Shown here piece by piece: positions 35,193 through 46,083 of a stretch of 64,000 bases of DNA. Under the pieces are notes generated by a model. The model made no database searches. It saw nothing but the letters and a program-made list of their open reading frames with translations, and was not told the DNA's origin. This stretch comes from Climacium dendroides (Eukaryota; Streptophyta; Bryopsida; Hypnales; Climaciaceae): the NCBI GenBank assembly GCA_950106755.1, contig OX467089.1, positions 29,679,345-29,743,344 on the forward strand. The letters are read 5' to 3'. Position numbers and translations under genes: made by a program. Within the stretch, counting starts at the first letter, position 1; the number at the start of each line of letters is the position of its first letter.

Positions 35193-36871
35193 ATGCCGCA
35201 ACTGAACCGGAAGAGACTAGGCTCTAGCACCCCGCCTCCGAGTGAAGTAAAGTTGAGAAAAGTGGTTCTGGTCATGCCGACCAAGGAACCAGAATAGGGA
35301 GAGCTCAGGGAGGATTTATCGTCGATGGGTTGTCAGGGATTAGCCTTGAAACCTTGGGGTTTCAAAGACGAGAGGATGGTTAAAGAAATCCTGAGTGGTG
35401 TATCGAATCAATTCAATAACACCCTGAGAGGAAATCCGGTCCAATGAACCGAGGCTTTGTGGCGGGACGTATACGGATTCCGGCCGGGAGGACTCGGGCT
35501 TGCCAACCGGAAGGACGATTTTGCCCAGGGCAAGTTTGGAAGTGTTGTAAATCCGAAGGATGGCTCGCGGTAGAGGACTGCCTCGATGACCGGGAGCATT
35601 GCCTGCTCTAGTTCTTGGTTCCGATTTTGCATCCAGAAGAGCCCACCAAGGTGACCATCACCCTGGCTAACACGATCTTCGGAGCGTTGAGCGGAACCCG
35701 GAAAGTAGACTGGGGCCGGATTTTCTTTGATCTAGTGTCCTAGCTTACTACAAGAGTGGGGAGAAGTAGGGCTACCCCACTGTGCCCTTATGTGTACCAC
35801 CTCTACCAGCAACAGGAACTACTGACGGAAGTGGAGCTGAAGGTGTGGAAGGCCTAGGAGCGGACTATGAAGTACGGTGAATCCGAGTCCAACCGAGAAG
35901 CGGATTCCGGAAACGAAACCGAGGAGGAGGAAGAAGAAGAAGAGGAAGAGGAGGAACCGTATGTCCCCTCCAAAAGGCAGAAGACCACGCCGATCTAGAA
36001 TCAAAGGACGTCTCCGGTTCAAACCCATCCGCGCAAAGAGGGGACTCCAACCGGACCGGATGTGGCATCCGGATCGGGAACCGGAGATCCGTTCGACGAG
36101 TTGGTTGGGATACTCTGCGGAATCCGGGCGGATTGGGAAGTTAAGAAGCAGACGCTCGGGGAGATCGCGCAATTAATTGGAGCGAAACCGGACAGTCAGT
36201 TGCCGCAACGGGTAGTTGAGAGTATCATCAATCCGGATGAACTCCGGAAGATAAAGGAGGAAAGCAAGCGGCAGCACGATGAGGTGGACACCCTCAAGGC
36301 CAAACTTTTCGCCTTGCTCGAGAACGCCACCGCGACAAAGGAGATGGCGGAGGAAATGAAGAGGCTGGCCGTAGAGGTGAAGGACATGCTTGGAGGACCC
36401 GGAGCCGCGGTCACCAAGGCGCGCCTGTTTGAAGAGGAGGTGTACAAGGACAAGAAGATATCTAGAACCAAGGTGGTGCACATCCTCACCGATTTTGAGG
36501 AGCAGATGGAGAAGTTCCTATCCAAGGCACGGGAATCAGCGGACCGGATCGTGGAGAGCAGCCAGAAGTTGACAAAGATTCCGATCCGGCTCTCTGAAAT
36601 TTCTCTTCCGGACTTGTTTTCGGAAGACATAGCTCACGAACCGGGAAAGGACAAAATGCCCCAGTCCAGTAGGGCATAGAAGAAGACGCCCTCGACCGGA
36701 CCGCAGCCGATCAATTTAGACTCCCCGGAAACTGAGGAAGATCACCCGGCTCCACCTCCGGATGGGGAACGGAACCGGAATCTCAGTGAGGTGTTTGAAT
36801 AATTGGAGAGGCCTGACGAGAGCCCTACCATTGGATCCCGAGTGTATGAAACGGAACAAGAAGGGTTGTAA
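35193..36871 (+). pseudogene. Gag-like LTR-internal ORF, copy 2 (many C-to-T type stops)
   Basis: Colinear with copy 1, from ATG 35193 to TAA 36869-36871. The first half is broken by stops where copy 1 has CAG, CAA or TGG (for example near 35295, 35446, 35610, 35740 and 35856). The second half (36062-36679) is open and highly similar, with the coiled-coil-like KRQ-DEVDTLKAKLFALLENAT region. A TAG near 36677 and a TAA near 36800 break the end. Non-coding decay of this kind is typical of methylated repeats. Confidence 0.7.
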
Positions 36872-36993
36872 AAATAGGAATTATAGAATAGGAACCGGAA
36901 TAGAATCCGGTTAGGATTTATAGGTAGGACCGGATTGTCAACGCCTTCAGAGGCGGAAATCATGTATTCACTTTTTACTTTTTTAACTTTTTG

Positions 36994-37002
36994 TATATAA
37001 AA
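36994..37002 (+). promoter_or_regulatory. TATA box downstream of the LTR-internal ORF
   Basis: TATATAAAA followed by ACAGTCTCTGAGCTGGAGAC is conserved with copy 1 (1806-1814). It is a candidate retroelement promoter inside the LTR. Confidence 0.5.
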
Positions 37003-38338
37003 CAGTCTCTGAGCTGGAGACTGGGAGAGTTCTTTTGGCATTTCCTTGTGTACTTTCCATTGACTTGATTTTGTATAATCTTCCCGAGTGTTGGCAGGAG
37101 TGCACAGAGTTGGAATAAGAAGGTAGGTACGGAGGTGTTGGTAGAGTTCTCCCTTTGATGCGTGTTTCCGGTTCTAAGTACATGTGAGTAGGTTATGAAG
37201 AGTTAGGAGTGGATTCCAGTGCCTCAGCAACTACAAAAGTTTAGTATTCCGGGTAAGAAATCCGTTGATTAGGCTAGGCGGATAGGGAGGGATTCCTTAG
37301 CTGCGCTAGAACTCTTGGGTGGGAAATCCGGTCGAGTATCCTGACTCCTGTGAGGTCTTGCCACCGCTGTGGGTGAACAGAAGAACTTTTGTAGGTGTTG
37401 GAACGGACGGGTGCACTTGTAGCCACCTAAATTAGTACGGAACGGATCAGCGTCAAGGTCGTTGTAGTATGAGAGGATCATACGGGGGGTCTTTGTGTGA
37501 CTTGTGATCCGGATTGCTGTGAAGGGCCAAACCGGATCCGTATTAGTTAGGGGATCAATGGATAGGAGAGTGGGTCTTCAGCCACTATAAGTCACGAAAG
37601 GAGTGGTGGGCCTACCACTTTCAAAAGTAAGCGGCGAACCCTCTGATGGTAAAACAGAGGCAAAACTAAACCGGGCACGGAAGGGTGGACCGGACCAGAT
37701 CCGCCCAGGAGGGTACTTAGGACCGAAAGTTGCAGAGTCCAGAATTGAGAAGTTAGTCCAGAGACCGTGGAACTAGTAAAACCGGAAGTAGGATATAGTC
37801 CGGTCGTAGTCTTCCGGTTGGTTTTGGACGTTCCGGTTTTCAAAGGTAGAACTGGAAAGTAGAATTGAAGGGTTTAATTGGGTTTATCTCCTTGTTAGAG
37901 TTAGCTACTTCACAGGATCTCGTGGGTTCGATCTTTAGGGTCATTTTGTTATGCTCTAGGGTGATTTTTGTGAGTATAATAGGGAAATTGCTTACTCTAT
38001 GCTGTGACAGGTGAGATAGGTGCTCCCCAATCGGCATCGGTTTTGTAGTTTGAAAATTTCATTTTTGTGTCAATTTGGCAAGGGCGGCGTTCTTACATGT
38101 AGTTGCAGGGGGTGCAGCTCTCCACCGAGCGGGAGCAACAAGGGTTCCAATCTTGTGCCACAGCTTCATCGGAGGCTACAACACGCCTTGCAGCAAGTCG
38201 ATTGCGTGCAGGTTTTCACGTTGCCAAGATGTCTCTCCAATGTGTGACCTTTGTTGTGGACGCTCATGTGCGCGTTTGTGTGTGAGGAGGGTGCAGGACG
38301 GTGAATTCTGCGTGTAGTGGAGAGGGGCAAGTGAGAAA

Positions 38339-41300
38339 ATGCCTCGCACTCAGGCCCCTGCGCAGAAGAGGAACACGAGTCAGCGGCGTGAAGAGGACTC
38401 CAGCGAACATGAAGTAACGCCGTCGCCAGAGCTAATCCGCATGCGCGGGGAGCATGAGCGCCGCTCCAAGGCCAGAGGAGACCCTTGGCCTACTGCGTCG
38501 GCGGGGACGAGACCGGGACAGCAATCCTCCACCGAAGAGGAAGAGGACCCCTCAAGTGCTGTTGGAGTTGTCGGAGGAGGCAGGGCACGACGCAGAGGAA
38601 GAGGAGGAACTCAAAGAGCAGTCTTGGAGGTAAGTTTGGAAGAAGAAATAATTTGAGTATAGAACCAGTGGTATTCAAGGTTTTTGGGGAGGCGCGCGTT
38701 GGTACGGACGTCAAGTGCAACGCACACCCTGTTTCTTATGACATCGACTCTATCATGTTTAACGTCATACACGTTTAATGTGACGTCCGCATAAATTGTG
38801 TGACGTTTATGTCTTCGTCACGGAGGACATGTTCTTTGAGTTGAACTCTATACAAAGAAAGGTGATTGCTTGTTCCTCAGAGAGCAATCATATTGAATTC
38901 AAGAGTAATCAATCAAGACGTACGGGAGTCAGCCCCCTACAAGGGTGACAGACCCTAAATCACGACGTCTTTCCAGTTTCTGTCAAGAGGAAGTTCCTGT
39001 AATGTCAAAACAACGTCCAAGCGTGTCTACATTGATGTTAGATTCAACGTAGTGAGCAACAGAGGAACATGTAGAGAACTTTGAAGCCGCAAATAGCGTA
39101 TGTGGATCTCTTTTGCGGGGGTCCAGTTGCGGGATTGATTTGTTTGTACTAACGTAGCCCCATTTTCTTCCCAAGCTGATAGTGCATTTGCCCTTTTATA
39201 GTAAGGGCTACAACACAGGGTCTGATGAACCAGCTTCGGATGTTGATACTGAAGAGATGATCGAGCAGCTGATCCCCGAACAGTCTCGCGAAAAAGGCTT
39301 AAGCACTGTAATGAAGAAACCTGTGGAAATAGACCGACAAGGGGAACCATTCAGACCTATGAGGGTTCCTTTCTCCAACGACATCAAGAAATATGCGAGA
39401 GACCTTGACCCCAAGTTTGGATGGGAGGGTCAGCCCAAAAAAGACAGACGGCGCTTATTTAGGCGCCTATATACAGGTTTGTATTCAATCCTTCTCTGTG
39501 AAATGAAGAGGACTATAGACCTTGTAGTTCACTGTTGCATGTAGTTCAGAAGACTGTAAATGTTGTGGAAGGTAGCTCATTGGCCATGAGGCGGGGCAGT
39601 GGATGTCACCTGTATGTCCACAGCGACGTCGAATACAATGTCACGAATGATGTCAGTGCAGGATCCTCTACAGTGAGGGGTGGTCCCTATGGTCGTCCAC
39701 ACTACAGGGATGTGCAGTGTGTATCCCCTAGTGTTTTCTGGAGACATAGGAGTGTCCATGTAAATTCTCTTGGTTATTCTTTGGCACATCAATGTCGTAC
39801 ATAATGCAGAAGTAGCTATACTAAGTCTTCTGGCTTGCAGATTGGCGTATAGAGGGAGAGTCCGAGCGAGTGTCGGAGAAGTGGATGCAGCCGTTCATCT
39901 AAAAACCGCTCATTCATGTTCATTGGAAGCTCAATCGATTGATTGATGGCGGAAAACCCAAGCTGATCGGAATGGATGACGATGTGTGGGAGGCATTGAA
40001 AGAGGCTCGTGCTACCGATGCTTCCCAAGAGAAGTCAGCCCATATGTCTGCCATTTCTAAGGGGAAGGCATCCAACACAGCCTAGCATAAGGCCGTAGAG
40101 AGAGAAGTCATCTCGAGGTTGGTAAGTATGTAGTAACTGACGTCCACCTACTTGTCCATGTCGACACCACTTTCATCACACATGTTGTGTTTGTTTTTCT
40201 AAAAAATGTTCGCTCTGGTGGTAGATGTGGAGGACTGGACCTTCTTCTTCACACGTGGAAGGACCTTTGTGGGGTGGCATTGAAGCATGTAATCATTGCA
40301 TCTGAACTCTAAGTGCATATTTTTCTTCCCCTTGTCGGGTGGCATTCAAGCATGTAATCGTTGCATGTGGACTCTAAGTGCATATTCTTCTTCCCCTTGT
40401 ACGGTGCCATTGAAGCATGTAACCTTTGCATGTGAACTCTAAGTGCATATTCTTCTTCCCCTTGTAGACTTTGTTGCGGAACAGAGCACCGTTTGAAGCA
40501 GAGGTAGACGCAGAAGTGGCCAAGGAGTTGCAGCGTTTGAAGAAGAGAAGCGCAGAGGTCGAAGTCCCCATGGCAAAGAGCTGCAAGAGATGCGCAGTCG
40601 GCTAGATGATCTTGAGCTCAGTGTAAATCGCCTTACTGAGACCGTGAGCACGTCCCACAAAAGCATGGAGGAAATGCTACGTAAGATCCTCGCAAGTCAG
40701 TGTAAAGCAAGTGCTAGGGGGACCCTGGATGTCACAGAGCCATCCTCGCCAATCGAGGCAAAGAATCCACCACTTCTCACGTCACCTAGGGCAGAGGCGT
40801 CAAAAATGGCACAGAAGGACTGTCTTGTGCCCGTGTTGCAGCCCACAGCTCCTGTAGATGTCGTTGAGCCAGTCCCTGTAGCTGGCCAAAGCAATGTCAA
40901 AGACGATGTTCTTGTTGATGTTAACTCCGACAAGCGGGCTGTTGAAGACGATGTTGTTCACGACGTTGTAGCTAACGGTGAGGAGGAGCAGGTAGAAGGC
41001 GCTGGTGAAGTTGCAATCCCTGAAACTGCTGAAGGTCAGCAAGGAGTGGAAGATGTGTACGCCATAGTCAAAGACTCCGGGGTGCAAGCAACATCTGAGA
41101 GGAGAGAAAGCACGATGGAGACCTCCACGGAGCAACAGGTGATGCGACGTCTCTCTTCCCATTTTAAGTACCAAGTGACCAACGTGAAGCACTCCCTTTG
41201 TTAGGCTAGTGACGTTATTTCCATGAATTGCCTTGTATGAGGATGGTGTCGTAGCGTAGTAGCGTTTGTTTGCAATGCTTCAATTTTTTTTTAGAAGTAC

Positions 41301-41794
41301 GTGTCAAATTGGACATCGAAGTGAACGTCACTAGTGGCAGACGTTGATGCACTCTAGGGCTCAGCCTGTTCTTTTCAAAGCGAGTACATCAGAATAGTAT
41401 GTAAGCAGAAGTCGAAGTTTCCTTTCAGTCCCCCATTCCATTGAATGCGCAGGTATGTTTTACAATAACTATGTGCATCTTACAGGAAAGCAAGTGCCTC
41501 AATGGTGCTCAAGTAAGGCTAGGAAGTGTAGGTGATTAGAGGATGTCAAAAGTGAATAAGAATTGTGTGATGGTGTTGCAGGAAGACATTGAAGTCCTTG
41601 GTGAGTCCTCAAGCCGGCCTCGGCGTGCTGTGAGGACCACGCAAGTTGCGAAGGGCACGAAGGCTACACCGAAGGCAACAATTCCCAAAGCGGTGGATCT
41701 TCCTAAACCTACCCAACCCACTAAAAAGGTTAGGAAGGTTGCATTCCATTCACCCATACTTTCAATTGTTTCTGTATACAACTTAAAAGAATAA
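38339..41794 (+). CDS. TNPA/ORF1-like protein of CACTA element 2 (multi-exon, partly decayed)
   Basis: Plus-strand exons diverge from TNP2. Exon candidates are 38339-38631 (basic/acidic, disordered; donor GTAAGT at about 38630), 39200-39474 (MIEQLIPEQSRE..VPFSNDIKKYARDLDPKFGW..RRRLFRRLYTG), 39838-40125 (VHWKLNRLID..WEALKEARATDASQEKSAH..) and 40470-41204 (coiled coil LDDLELSVNRLTETV, then an acidic Val-rich tail), with a basic exon at 41580-41728. The middle exons match the layout of Transposase_24 (Ptta/En/Spm) proteins: a W/F-x-W DNA-binding-like helical block followed by an alanine/lysine block. Such proteins bind subterminal motifs. TAG codons near 39898 and 40084 and loose splice assignment make the model provisional. 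Confidence 0.5.
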
Positions 41795-42540
41795 TGCAAG
41801 TGTAGCATTCCTTGACATTTGTTGTGGCTGTATAAGAATCCCAGAAATAAACATGCACGAGTAGGTACTGCTGGTTTTGACTTGGTGTGGTACGATGCAG
41901 GCTGCTGTTGTCAAGAAATCGGATGCACCTCGGAAGAAGTGAGTCCCTGTTTGCCACAGCGTGTCCAACTTCACATCGCATATCATGGTCAAGCATGTTA
42001 TTCAAAACATTGAGTAGAACGCACCATGTTTTCATCGAAAGTGTTGTAGTTAATGTTGTTGTGGATTTCTTCGTAGTACTAGACTATGGGCATGTGCATA
42101 GCTATTTTGTGCAGAAGTTGGCAAGTGGCCTTATAATCCCAATGCCATTGAAAACATAGGCTTCTATACTTGGATATCTCTTACAAAGACATAGAATTCA
42201 ACTTCTAATGGCATATCTCAATCTTCCATTCACTCATGTGTATGGGCTGTAGAGTACATCGTCTTTGATGTTGAGGTTTATGATTCACGTTGTTCATTTC
42301 GTTCGAGAAAACATCCTTCCTCTCGCATTGTATGTCTTCTGTAATGCTCAAGAAAACACTGCAGTTGTCACTGTGCGTGTCGAACGGAACACTGAGCGCA
42401 AAGCAATGCATACCCTAGTACATGGGTTGCTCTACTTAATGTCACAATAGACATGTATGTGGACGATGTCTGCGATTTCAACAAGGAAGAAATTCCACAT
42501 TATTGTCCACCCAGCTCGTTTCCTAAAGCACATTCTCGTT
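41795..42540. other. Right part of CACTA element 2 without a supported gene
   Basis: Short open frames only. It may contain the last intron and 3' end of the TNPA-like gene. I see no clear repeat until the subterminal region begins near 42540. Confidence 0.35.
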
Positions 42541-43000
42541 GACTCTGATGTCATTTAAAACATCCTCCTGTCAAATGTGACATCCCAGAGAACATCACAC
42601 AGAACACCAGCATGTACCGCAGAAGAGTGCCACGTCAAGTGCCACGTAGGCTGCGTGCACCGGAAATTATTTTCCACGTCGGATATTTAGGGTTCACGTC
42701 ATTGGACACGTCAGAACGTCGTTGGATGAAAAAGTTGTCCAACGTGTCCCTGCCCATCGTTAAAAATCCTACGTGGATGCCAAAACCCCTCCACATGGCA
42801 CTCTCAGAAACGCTTAGGTGACCCTGTTGTTTTCGATGTCACAAAAAATTTAAGCACGTTTTAGCACATAACATGGCACGTTTTTGGCCCATTTTTTTTA
42901 ACGGATTTTTTTAGACGTCACTACAGGCATCGTCCCTGTTAAATTAAACATCACGGCACGTTTTTTCCGATGTTAAAAAAAACACTGAATTCTTCTAGTG
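42540..43000. repeat. Right subterminal region of CACTA element 2
   Basis: Dense CACGTC, ACGTCA and TGACATCC motifs in both orientations (for example 42560-42720) precede the terminal ..TTCTTCTAGTG. They mirror the left end (25803-26060) and are the likely TNPA binding region. Confidence 0.6.
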
Positions 43001-44576
43001 TCAGTAGCTTTTCCACACGAATGCCTCACAGTTATGCATGACAAGATGGATCATGCAAAGACTACTTCTCCAGTCTTTTCCCACAGAAGTAAAGAGCTTG
43101 ATGGCCTTGTGAAATTGCCTGTGTCTATCACTGGCATGATTGTTCATGGTCATGGAGATGTGCGTTACGCACATTACGGTTTGGATCTCTTTAAACACGA
43201 TTCAAACTATACAATTGGTTCTATGGCAAAGTTGTTGCGGGATCTGGAATTGCCATCGAAGTCTTCTTCTCGGCAATTATTTTCTGGGTCAGGGTCTTCA
43301 AATTTGTTTAGGGTAGTGCTGCAGGGTAAAGAAATGTGCGACGCGTCACTGCCACCACCTCCAATGAATGCAGTTCCAGCAGTGCCTTTGCCTCCTATTT
43401 TGAACGTGCAAATGGACAATGCCACCGGCGACAACAAGAACAGATATGTTTTCTGTTTCTGGTCTCTACTTGTTGCTAACAAGATCTTTAGAGAAGTGTA
43501 TGTCAACTTCATGATTGTTGGTCACACACACGACGACATTGACGCATTGTTTAGAAGATGGAGCATGCTGTTGAAAAAGGAGAACTTCCCAACAATCCCG
43601 GCGCTCATGAAGTCATTCATGGATGTTGAGTCCATTCCTACTATCCCTCACCTCATAGAGGAGGTGCCTAATTTCAAGCGTTTCATTGCAGGAAAATGGA
43701 TGGATGGTGATGAAATTCTTGTGGGACACACAAGACCGCAACAAGTGAAGTTCTACCTAGACTCTGTTGGATGCCCAGTCATGAAGTACAAGTTGAAGTG
43801 CACGGATGAAAATTGGTTAAGCAGGCAAGGTCAAGCCATTAAGTTGTAGAAAGAAGACGATGAAGGACGGAGTCTGTGGCCACGTGGTGTGCCTTTGCCA
43901 GTACTACTGAACCCAATGAAAGGTGTCAATGACATTGTCAAAGGTTTATCACGATTCATAAACTATTGGGATGACTTGTGCAGAGCAGACGTGAGTGGAG
44001 AACATCGTAGGCACTATGAGAATGTGGTGCGCTATTGGCGTGGTGTAAAGGCAACTCTTCAAGAGCTACTTCCTACTTCTATTGCTCTAAAAGACGATTT
44101 CTGGCCAACTACTCGTATTCAAGTGACAAAAGCTGATCATTTAGATGAAGATGGCGAAGATCTCGAGGAGCATGGAGAGGATGAGCCTTATGTTGGGCCC
44201 TTGAGGGATCGTCCACAACCATCCTTTAGGGTGGATCGAGATGTATACAAAGGGTATTTTGTTGCAGTTTGCCCTACAGACGGTGACAGCAGACCAGTTT
44301 GGATTGCTATAGCATTGTCTGATCCAAACTCTAATCCCGAGAAACCAAACTGTGTGCACATTCAGTAGTTTCGGCCAACATCATGCAATCAAGAAGTTCA
44401 AGACTTTTATGAAGGATGGGATAGTGATAGAGGTTTGCTTTGGAGGGTTGATGAAACCGAAGAACCTGTGTGGGAGACAACAAACGCTTTGATTACAGCA
44501 TGGAAGTCTCAGAACAAAAGAGGTACTCGCCAATGCAGAATCAAGATCCCTACAGTTCAAATCGAAATCATCAACT
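43001..44576 (+). pseudogene. DUF7869-type gene copy B, 3' part
   Basis: Continues the frame of 24500-25802 after the TCA duplication. It is open from SVAFPHECL to TAG 43847, with TVMHDKMDH (first Asp), VQMDNATGDNKN (second Asp) and GHTHDDID, where Glu of copy A is Asp. Conservation to copy A is high, including RWSMLLKKENFPTIP and LIEEVPNFKRF. After TAG 43847 (copy A Trp) similarity continues through DEPYVGPLRDRPQPSFRVDRDVY and PVWIAIALSD to TAG 44366 (copy A Tyr) and on to TAG 44576. The gene is dead, yet its catalytic-type positions are well kept. Confidence 0.8.
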
Positions 44577-45052
44577 AGAGTTTGGCTTCATATACATGAT
44601 ATGGAGAAATCATGTACATACATTGGATGCATTTTAACTATGACATTCATATAGAGGGTATTGTTTTATTTCTACATCTTATATGAAACTGTTTTCATTG
44701 CATAAGTGTTGGACCCTTAATATTATAATAGATGATAGTCGTTTCAGTCTTTTTTAGAGGATATAGGTTTCAGTTGATTGATTTTATTTTATTGTTTGAT
44801 ACTATATGATTGTTTTTAAGTGTATGTTTTGTGTTTACAAAACAATGGAATTTAAATATAGTCTTAATATATATATTTTTTAGATTTTTCAGCTATATTT
44901 TCTCTATTTTTTAATTTATTTTCTTATTTGTGTATCACTAAATATATTTTATTTGAAATTACATTGCTATTGGAGAAAAAAATGTAGTGGATATATCCAC
45001 TATTTATTTGGTTAACATGTAAAGCACTTGTCACATTCTGGGTAGGGGGTCG
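44577..45052. other. AT-rich 3' flank of gene copy B
   Basis: Non-coding, with T-rich runs. The right end of element B is expected in this area by analogy with element A (about 800 bases after the stop), but I could not identify a CACTA-type end. Confidence 0.4.
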
Positions 45053-45258
45053 CACTATAAGAAAACTGCGTCTAAGTTGACGTGGTTTTTTTGGACACCC
45101 ATGTCGCAACTGATGTTTTTATGTCAACAATGATGTCCACTGTAAAATCTTCATATTGTATTGGACATCATTGTTAACATAAAAACATCACTTGCAACAT
45201 TGGGTATCCAAAAAAACCACGTCAACTCAGACATCCGGTTTCTAAGTTTCTTATAGTG
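45053..45258. mobile_element. 206-bp CACTA MITE, TSD TCG
   Basis: Begins CACTATAAGAAAACTGCG and ends ..AGTTTCTTATAGTG, flanked by TCG (45050-45052 and 45259-45261). Almost the whole element folds into one hairpin. Its first 15 bases are the same as those of CACTA element 2 (CACTATAAGAAAACC/T) and it contains TTGACGTGG and ATGTCC motifs like those in element 2's subterminal regions. It is probably mobilised by that family. Confidence 0.85.
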
Positions 45259-45289
45259 TCGGTTGGTTGTTACAACTTTCTTGCCGGCA

Positions 45290-45425
45290 AAGCTCACTTA
45301 ATAGCACCAAGTCATGTTTTTTCTCTCATGCGCTCATACAATCCCAATGGGAATCGAACCCGGACTACTTCAATGAGATGAACAACCCCTTACAACCAAC
45401 CGCGGAGCTTATGACTTGGTGTTCA
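45290..45425 (-). mobile_element. tRNA-derived SINE fragment
   Basis: On the minus strand GGTTCGATTCC (45350-45360) is a perfect pol III B box, and AAGCTCCGCGGTTGGTT about 45 bases upstream of it resembles an A box. The tRNA-like arm pairing is poor. CACCAAGTCAT and its complement (45303-45313, 45410-45420) bracket the unit. No poly(A) tail is obvious. Confidence 0.5.
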
Positions 45426-45639
45426 AAAGATGTCATTCTCTTCACTTATATAAATCAGAACATATACCCTAAAGCAAACTTCATGTATTTGAATAGTCCA
45501 TCACTAAAAAGACTCTCATTTTAATGGAAATTGTGTATTAGAACTAGCAAAGTTAGTGTTTGCCCACCTAAACTAGCTAACATTACAATTCACTTTTTAG
45601 GGCCTAAATGGAAAATATTATTATGAGAGGCCTTAAACC

Positions 45640-46010
45640 TCTCAAAATATTGAATATTGTGTTGAACGAAAACTGAAAAAGAAAGAGATCCTCGGGTGTA
45701 GTAATAAAATCCGAACAGATGTGTTAGGTTCGGTTGGTCTTGAGTTGATTGAGTGATTGGATCTTGATTCGGATCAAGTAGAAGTATATTCCAGATTAGT
45801 GATCATTGGTCAAGGGAGTTATCTGGTTTTATAGGAAAGCCGAATAGGAGAGAAAGAAAAGGATTTGTATTGATATTTACCCCCAAACTACCTAGCAACA
45901 CGAAATACTTCACAAAGTCTCTTGGGTTTGATCTTTAGAGTCACTTTGTTATGTTTTAAAGTGGTTTTTGTGAGCATAATAGGGAATTTCACTTACCCTG
46001 TGCTGCGACA
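45640..46010 (+). repeat. Ty3/gypsy LTR, 3' part
   Basis: The segment ending ..CTGTGCTGCGACA (46010) matches the ends of the giant LTR-like copies (2700-2816 and 37890-38009) over about 110 bases, and is directly followed by a gag leader. The left limit is uncertain, with no clear TG start. Confidence 0.5.
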
Positions 46011-46083
46011 AAGGGCGTGACTTTATGTTTGAAGAACTTGTCAAAAACACTTCAGGTGTTGCAAGGTGAAATTAAAGAGCTAA
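46011..46083 (+). pseudogene. Ty3/gypsy gag, first fragment
   Basis: One frame reads LQGEIKEL, interrupted by the element at 46084. Excising that element with one TAA continues as KKKGSSFSF into the second fragment at 47930. The pattern is the usual helical leader before a gypsy gag domain. Confidence 0.6.

Larger units (their letters stand above)
34604..38009 (+). mobile_element. Giant LTR-like element, copy 2, complete (TG..CA, 5-bp TSD GGTGA)
   Basis: The element starts TGTGACAACTC (34604) and ends GCTGTGACA (38009). GGTGA lies directly before (34599-34603) and after (38010-38014). There is no pair of long direct repeats inside it, so it is not a standard two-LTR element. Its last ~110 bases match the sequence that ends at 46010 just before a gypsy gag. 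The simplest reading is a solo LTR of 3406 bases carrying its own ORF, with one TATA box before the ORF (34872-34880) and a second one (36994-37002) for the retroelement transcript. It sits between the two genes of CACTA element 2. Confidence 0.65.
25803..43000. mobile_element. CACTA element 2: 17.2-kb TNP2-type transposon with nested insertions
   Basis: The left end CACTATAAGAAAACC (25803) and the right end, complement CACTAGAAGAATTC (ends 43000), are flanked by TCA (25800-25802 and 43001-43003). Removing the element and one TCA joins the DUF7869-type copy B in phase across the gap. It carries a TNP2-type gene on the minus strand (29230-33251) and a TNPA-like gene on the plus strand (38339-41794), diverging from a centre that now holds an LTR-like insertion (34604-38009). 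GACGTC/ATGTCA-type motifs are frequent in both subterminal regions. The outer duplication is intact, so the insertion is later than the decay or birth of gene B, but TNP2 is damaged. Confidence 0.9.

Noticed and set aside
34604..38009. Standard LTR retrotransposon with two LTRs
   Set aside because: I compared the first ~600 and last ~1100 bases by eye and found no direct repeat longer than about 7 bases at the ends; a solo LTR fits better.
45288..45425. tRNA gene on the minus strand
   Set aside because: Good B box, but the acceptor and anticodon stems do not pair over a full cloverleaf; better explained as a tRNA-derived SINE.
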